This document shows, piece after piece, positions 5,657 through 9,629 of a stretch of 9,629 nt of DNA. Numbering within the stretch: position 1 is the first letter of the stretch; each line of letters opens with the position of its first letter. Source of the stretch: Sediminispirochaeta sp. GTDB lineage: Bacteria > Spirochaetota > Spirochaetia > DSM-16054 > Sediminispirochaetaceae. Both the position numbers and the translations under genes were made by a program. The stretch lies in NCBI GenBank assembly GCA_011046055.1, contig DSBN01000316.1, forward strand, positions 1 through 9,629, in the 5' to 3' direction. The notes beneath the pieces were generated by a model that ran no database searches, had not been told where the DNA came from, and saw only the letters and a list, made by a program, of their open reading frames with translations.

Positions 5657-7291
5657 ATGGTGATGAATTTACAGAGTTTATTTCACTTTTTTCGCAAAAA
5701 TTTGTTGTTTTTTATCTTCTTCGTAGTAAATATATTCTTTTTGTCACAATATCCGTTTGTCCACAGCGACGAACCTTGGTTAAGCGGACTAAGCGGTGCA
5801 ATAATTGAAGCGGGATCATTTATCACCACCGAACCGTTCTTCGATCTGCTGCCACGGTACCCCCACGCGATCAAAGTCCTCTTTCACGCGCTGCAGATCC
5901 CTCTGATAGCACTGTTCGACAACACCCCCTTCTCCGTGAGGCTCCTGTCACTGCTGGCCGCGACCGCGGCCCTTTGGCTCTTTCACCGGATCACTCGAGC
6001 CGGTCTGGGCGAGAGAACCGCCGGCCTCCTCACCCTGCTGCTGGCCTTGGACATCCAGTTTATCTACCAAGCGCATTTCGCGCGCCAGGAGATGCTGCTG
6101 CTCACGGTCCTCCTGGGGGCGGGACTCTGCTACATGAAGTCCCTAGAGACGGGGGAGCGACGCTGGATCAGACTCTGCGCCGCGGCCATAGCACTGAGCA
6201 TAGGGATACACCCCAACAGCTTTTTGATCTCCCTGGTCATCGGAGGTTTTTTGCTTGTCGACCTTTCGTGGCCCCTCGGCATGAGCCGGAGACAGGCGGC
6301 GGGGAGATTTGCTGAATACACGGCTATCCTCGCCTTGGGAGCCTTGCTTTTCGTCGCCCTCAGTTTCTGGATGGATCCCGATTTTCTTCGGAATTACGGC
6401 GCGTTCGGACGGAGTGTCGGGGTTGCCGAACCCCTGTACATGAAGTTCTTCCGCTTTCCCGACTTCTACGCCAAGCTCTACCACGGGATCAGCGGGACTT
6501 ACTACACCCCCGATATCAGGCTGCAGTTCTTTCTCTTCGCCGTGGCGCTGGCTGGCGCAGTCTTGCAGCTCTTTTTCCACCCCCAATCCCGGCCCTGGCA
6601 CCTGCGTCTGATAGCCGGACTTTTGATGCTCAACCTGGGAACTCTGGTCCTGGGAAAGTACAGCCAGCCGAGCATCATCCTACACTTCCCCCTCTACCTG
6701 CTCCTACTGGGAGGTCTGATAAAAACATTAGGAACTCTGATCTCCTCTCCGAGATGGCGCATAACCGTCGCGGCCATTATTATCGGTGCGGCGGGCTTCA
6801 ACAGCGCGTTCAACCTGGCCCGAGAGTTTCACCTCATCGGACCAAAGGCGAATACCGAGTACGAATCCTATCGAGACTATACGGAGAACATTGGCAGATA
6901 CATCCCCCCCGAAGCAACGGTCCTGGCCAACCTGAACACCCAGTACTACTTCAGCGCCGGGCAGCTCTATGACTTTCGGAATCTCGCCTTCTTGGATGAT
7001 CGGGGTCTCACTTTTAGTGGATACATGAGGAGTCGAGGGATAGAGTACATTCTCTACCCCGAGGAGATGGACTATATATACCAGCACCGGCCGGTGTGGA
7101 ACATACTCTACGGCAATCTCTACCCCTACTACCGGCGGATGCAGGACTTCTTGTCAGCAGAGACGGAACTCCTGGGCAACTTCTCCTCCCCGGTCTACGG
7201 GATGAGAATCGCCAAGCTTTCGGGAACACGGAACTGGCAGGTGAGAGTCTATCGGGTCCTCCCCGACTCCGGGGACGCGGTGGACAGGTAG
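5657..7291 (+). CDS. GT-C integral-membrane glycosyltransferase (ArnT/PMT-like, GT39/GT83 type)
   Basis: The 544-residue polytopic protein begins with a hydrophobic helix (about 12-30) followed at once by VHSDEPWLSG, whose D38-E39 is the acidic pair on the first external loop that GT-C enzymes use for catalysis. Family features follow: FSVRLLSLLAATAALWLF (92-109) and AHFARQEMLL (139-148), then about eight or nine further hydrophobic spans, and a soluble C-terminal domain (about 390-544). Such enzymes use a polyprenyl-phosphate sugar and add it to lipid, polysaccharide or protein on the periplasmic side. I used ATG 5657; no good ribosome site is visible for it, for ATG 5663 or for an upstream TTG (5612). 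The first 100 bases are strikingly AT-rich. The 3' end overlaps the convergent ABC ATPase gene by 43 bases. The acceptor is unknown and no neighbouring cell-envelope gene helps. Confidence 0.83.
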   Translation: MVMNLQSLFHFFRKNLLFFIFFVVNIFFLSQYPFVHSDEPWLSGLSGAIIEAGSFITTEPFFDLLPRYPHAIKVLFHALQIPLIALFDNTPFSVRLLSLLAATAALWLFHRITRAGLGERTAGLLTLLLALDIQFIYQAHFARQEMLLLTVLLGAGLCYMKSLETGERRWIRLCAAAIALSIGIHPNSFLISLVIGGFLLVDLSWPLGMSRRQAAGRFAEYTAILALGALLFVALSFWMDPDFLRNYGAFGRSVGVAEPLYMKFFRFPDFYAKLYHGISGTYYTPDIRLQFFLFAVALAGAVLQLFFHPQSRPWHLRLIAGLLMLNLGTLVLGKYSQPSIILHFPLYLLLLGGLIKTLGTLISSPRWRITVAAIIIGAAGFNSAFNLAREFHLIGPKANTEYESYRDYTENIGRYIPPEATVLANLNTQYYFSAGQLYDFRNLAFLDDRGLTFSGYMRSRGIEYILYPEEMDYIYQHRPVWNILYGNLYPYYRRMQDFLSAETELLGNFSSPVYGMRIAKLSGTRNWQVRVYRVLPDSGDAVDR

Positions 7292-8064
7292 GAGTAGATC
7301 TCTTGGTATAGCTCCAGAAATCCCGCATCCACGCTGCTCCGCGGACGGGATAGCTTGACCGGCAGCTCGTGCAGCCGATAGCCGCCGCCCCACTCTTCTC
7401 CGTCCGGAACCATCACCAGTATCCGATCAGCCAGACTTATCGCCTCACCAATATCATGGGTCACAAAGATCGCCGAAAATCCGTGCTCCTCCCACATTCG
7501 CAGCAGCAGCCGCTGCATCTCTTCCCGTCGCTGAGCATCCAGACTACCGAACGGCTCGTCCATCAGCAGTAACGACGCTCCGCTGACCAGCGCCCGGGCC
7601 AGGGCCGCCCGCTGCTTCATCCCGCCGGAGAGCTGATGGGGGAAGTAACGCAGGTAATCCGTCAGCCCGAGTTCGGCCAGGATGTTCTCCGCGCGCCCCT
7701 CCATCGCTTCGCGCCGGTGGACATCTCCACCAACTTTGATAGGAAAGACCACGTTGGACCAGACCCGTTTCCAAGGGAAAAGCTGGTCGAACTCTTGAAA
7801 GACCATAACCGCCTCGGGGCAGGGCCCGTTCAATCTTCGGCCTTGAAACAGGACCCGCCCGGTGCTGGGAGAGATAAAGCCGCCCAGAGTCTTCAACAAC
7901 GAGGTCTTCCCGCAGCCCGAGGGACCCAGAACGGCGACGAACTCCCCCCGTTCAATATCCAGATCGATTCCCTGGAAGACTCTCCGTCCTCTCCCCTCCT
8001 CGCCCCGATACCAGAGCCCGAGAGCTCGGGCCTCCAGGAGCCTCTCCCCCTTCGAACCGATCAA
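7249..8064 (-). CDS. ABC transporter ATPase, NitT/TauT/SsuB type
   Basis: This cytoplasmic ATPase drives the importer encoded upstream. Numbered from the chosen start (271 residues) it shows Walker A GPSGCGKT (47-54), Q-loop Q90 in MVFQEFDQLFPWKRV (a block typical of nitrate/sulfonate/taurine ATPases), signature LSGGM (145-149), Walker B LLLMDE (165-170), D-loop SLD and H-loop H203 in VTHD. All catalytic residues are present. I prefer TTG at 8064: GGGGAGGAG stands 4 bases ahead and its TTGA overlaps the permease stop, a coupling arrangement. An in-frame ATG at 8079 would add five residues but has no close ribosome site. The C terminus overlaps the convergent GT-C gene. The substrate is not readable from the ATPase. 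Confidence 0.9.
   Translation of the reverse strand: MIGSKGERLLEARALGLWYRGEEGRGRRVFQGIDLDIERGEFVAVLGPSGCGKTSLLKTLGGFISPSTGRVLFQGRRLNGPCPEAVMVFQEFDQLFPWKRVWSNVVFPIKVGGDVHRREAMEGRAENILAELGLTDYLRYFPHQLSGGMKQRAALARALVSGASLLLMDEPFGSLDAQRREEMQRLLLRMWEEHGFSAIFVTHDIGEAISLADRILVMVPDGEEWGGGYRLHELPVKLSRPRSSVDAGFLELYQEIYSYLSTASPESGRTR
7260..7275. repeat. GC-rich palindromic hairpin in the convergent gene overlap
   Basis: TCCCCG-ACTC-CGGGGA is a perfect 6-bp stem with a 4-base loop, inside the 43 bases shared by the 3' ends of the GT-C and ABC ATPase genes. It folds on either strand. No T run follows on either side, so it is not a canonical terminator. It may mark or protect both 3' ends, or be chance in GC-rich coding sequence. 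Confidence 0.4.
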
Positions 8065-8942
8065 GAGGCTCCTCCCCATTTTTTCACGCTGATTTTCTCC
8101 AGAGCCTCAAAAAAGAGCTCCTCGAAGAGGATACCGATACCCATGATCAAGAGAATACCGGCGAACAGGCCCTGACTATCCATAAACACTCTCTTCTGAA
8201 AGATATACCACCCCAACCCGCCGCTGCCTCCGGCAGCTCCAAAGACCATTTCGGCGGCGATCAACGCCCGCCACGCCCGGGCCCAGCCGATTCTCAAACC
8301 CGACAGGAGGTGGGGTAGCGCCCCCGGTATTATCAAGTGCAGCAGCCTCTGATGCAGCCGTAGGTTGAAGTTACGACTCACATCGTAGAGGTGCTGGGGG
8401 ATGGTCCTGATACCGGCAACGATGCTGGTACTTAGAGGCCAGAGAACCGAATGAACGATGATCCACAGTACCGCCGTCCGGCCGGTACCGGCCCAGAGAA
8501 TCAGAATCGGCAGCAGGGCAATACCCGGTAGGGGGTGCATCAGCACCACCAGGGTGTCGACCCAGACGGCCATACCGCGCCCCACCAAGCTGCCCAGACT
8601 CAGCAGTAGCGCCAGGACAAGCGCCAGAAAAACCCCCTCGAATATTATCAGTAGGGAAAAACCTATCCGTTCGCTCAGCGTTCCGGCCAGGAAGTCCTCC
8701 GCCATGGTCTCCAAAACCCGGCTCAATGGGGGAAACAGCAGCGGCGATATACCGCTCAAGCGCGGAACCAGCTCCCACAGGATCAAGACCAACAGAACAA
8801 AGGCGATACGGTTCACCCTCCGGTTCCGGTTCTCCCTGGACGTCCCGGGAGTCCCCTCCTCGTCGCGTGAAATGTCTCCGTAGTTATCTCGTTCCCTCAT
8901 ATCGCCCATAGATCCAGGCCTACCGCGGCCCCGTGAGTACAT
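8061..8942 (-). CDS. ABC transporter permease, NitT/TauT/SsuC type
   Basis: This inner-membrane subunit forms the substrate channel and docks the ATPase. From the chosen start it has 293 residues: a polar, charged N-terminal tail (1-43), a first span (about 46-62), then the BPD_transp_1 core with about five further spans. The cytoplasmic coupling loop YDVSRNFNLRLHQRLLHLIIP followed by GALPHLLSGLRIGWARAWRALIAAE (186-231) matches the EAA motif of SsuC/TauC permeases. Start choice: ATG 8942 has GGAGG 3 bases ahead and overlaps the binding-protein gene by 23 bases. ATG 8909, just after the binding-protein stop, is a fair alternative. The longest frame (ATG 9026) would run over 100 bases through the binding-protein gene and adds only low-complexity sequence. 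It shares a 4-base overlap with the ATPase start. Confidence 0.88.
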   Translation of the reverse strand: MYSRGRGRPGSMGDMRERDNYGDISRDEEGTPGTSRENRNRRVNRIAFVLLVLILWELVPRLSGISPLLFPPLSRVLETMAEDFLAGTLSERIGFSLLIIFEGVFLALVLALLLSLGSLVGRGMAVWVDTLVVLMHPLPGIALLPILILWAGTGRTAVLWIIVHSVLWPLSTSIVAGIRTIPQHLYDVSRNFNLRLHQRLLHLIIPGALPHLLSGLRIGWARAWRALIAAEMVFGAAGGSGGLGWYIFQKRVFMDSQGLFAGILLIMGIGILFEELFFEALEKISVKKWGGAS

Positions 8943-9629
8943 CCGCCTCCGAAGGCCGGCCTTGAAGGTAGCGGTGGCGGTGCATGAAATCGATGAACTC
9001 TCCCAGCCCGAGGATCTCATCTCCATAGATCAGTCCATCGGCAGACAGGTACCCAGCCAGTTCAGCGGGCTGGATATTGTACTCCCGGGCCAAGTAGTCG
9101 ATGGTATCCTCCGAGGGGTCTTCCAACAGCGTACTGCTCCGTTCAATTGCCCGGCGCAGCGCCGGTAGCAGCTCTTCGTCGCCGATCTCTTTCTCTTCGA
9201 GAACCACTCCGACGATGAAGGTGAAGTCCCCGCCGAAGGCCTCGGTGCCTGAGAGAATCTGCCTTATCCCGGGCTTCTCCAGTTCCTCCATCAGGTAGGG
9301 AGGACTGGTGAAGTGGGCGTCCACCCCCCGCGGACTCAGCAGCGACTGCATCCCGTCGGGGTGGTTCATGGTGACCAGCAGGTCGTCCAGAGCTGTCGCC
9401 TCCCCAAGCTCCCTTTCACAGGCCATAGAGAGCAGAATGTGCTGTATGCTCCCCGGCTGCGGCAGGGCGATCCGGTGCTCGCTCCTAAAATCACTCAAAC
9501 TCTCGATCTGCTCGTTTTTGCTGGTCAGCCCCAACGGCGCCTGGGAGAGACCGGTAAAAATCTTCCAATCCATCCCACGATCGAAGCCGATCAGAAAAGG
9601 GGGGATCCCCACAAATCCGACGTCTATCC
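8920..9629 (-). CDS. ABC substrate-binding protein, NrtA/SsuA/NMT1-like (5' end outside window)
   Basis: The reading frame stays open to the window edge (codons for IDVGFVGIPPF precede any start), so the signal peptide and first lobe are missing and about 236 residues are seen. The block DVGFVGIPPFLIGFDRGMDW is the typical 'D-x-G-x-x-G-x-P' ligand-lobe segment of nitrate/sulfonate/taurine/thiamine-precursor binding proteins. RIALPQPGSIQHILLSMA is the equivalent of the SsuA 'P-x-x-G-S-x-x-H/D' segment at the start of the second lobe, and FTSPPYLMEELEKPG that of the second hinge. It binds the ligand outside the membrane and delivers it to the permease. The sequence does not name the ligand; aliphatic sulfonates, taurine, nitrate or pyrimidine precursors are all possible. 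Whether it is lipid-anchored or free cannot be seen here. Confidence 0.85.
   Translation of the reverse strand, partial: IDVGFVGIPPFLIGFDRGMDWKIFTGLSQAPLGLTSKNEQIESLSDFRSEHRIALPQPGSIQHILLSMACERELGEATALDDLLVTMNHPDGMQSLLSPRGVDAHFTSPPYLMEELEKPGIRQILSGTEAFGGDFTFIVGVVLEEKEIGDEELLPALRRAIERSSTLLEDPSEDTIDYLAREYNIQPAELAGYLSADGLIYGDEILGLGEFIDFMHRHRYLQGRPSEADVLTGPR

Noticed and set aside
7636..8175. 179-codon plus-strand frame opposite the ABC ATPase and permease
   Set aside because: Antisense shadow of clear Walker and EAA motifs; no ribosome site or recognisable domain.
8943..9026. 28 extra N-terminal codons of the permease from ATG 9026
   Set aside because: They lie within the binding-protein gene, have no good ribosome site and give serine/arginine-rich sequence without homology features.
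9610..9612. GTG as true start of the binding protein
   Set aside because: The frame is open to the window edge with family-like residues (DVGF) ahead of it, and a mature binding protein needs an earlier lobe and signal peptide.

Overview
The window reads as a piece of a GC-rich bacterial chromosome, most likely a spirochaete or a similar Gram-negative-type cell. The evidence for this is two secreted lipoproteins whose signal peptides end in FVSC and LISC, relaxed lipoboxes common in spirochaetes. Strong GGAGG ribosome sites, tight operons and a sucrose-phosphate-synthase-like solute pathway fit a free-living, possibly salt-exposed species. The taxon is an inference. No phage, transposon, CRISPR, rRNA or tRNA signal was seen, and no gene-free stretch exceeds about 120 bases.

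Layout, left to right. (1) Bases 2-73 (+) hold the last codons of a 4Fe-4S ferredoxin-type protein. (2) Bases 86-3500 (-) hold a three-gene operon read right to left: a HAD sugar-phosphate phosphatase, a GT4 glycosyltransferase of the sucrose-phosphate-synthase type, and a GalT/HIT-superfamily nucleotidyl transferase or phosphorylase. A good -35/-10 pair lies upstream (about 3588-3616). Between it and the first start codon sits a strong Rho-independent terminator hairpin (3515-3560), so the operon looks attenuated or insulated. (3) Bases 3626-5574 (-) hold two neighbouring but different tandem-rhodanese lipoproteins, separated by a perfect 8-bp hairpin. (4) Bases 5657-7291 (+) hold a large GT-C integral-membrane glycosyltransferase, divergent from the rhodaneses. 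(5) Bases 7249-9629 (-) hold a NitT/TauT/SsuABC-type ABC importer in the order binding protein (cut by the window edge), permease, ATPase. The ATPase gene runs tail-to-tail into the GT-C gene with a 43-base overlap.

How they may work together. The phosphatase and GT4 pair form a two-step 'synthase plus phosphatase' route, as for sucrose, mannosylfructose or mannosylglucosylglycerate: a nucleotide sugar plus a phosphorylated acceptor gives a phosphorylated glycoside, which is then dephosphorylated. The GalT-like enzyme, translationally coupled to the GT, could supply or recycle nucleotide sugar. The two rhodanese lipoproteins would handle sulfane sulfur outside the cytoplasmic membrane. The nearby importer belongs to a family that includes sulfonate carriers, but nothing in the sequence proves a shared sulfur function.

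The points most worth following are the unassigned product of the three-gene operon, its leader terminator with two dyads over the promoter, and the paired rhodanese lipoproteins.
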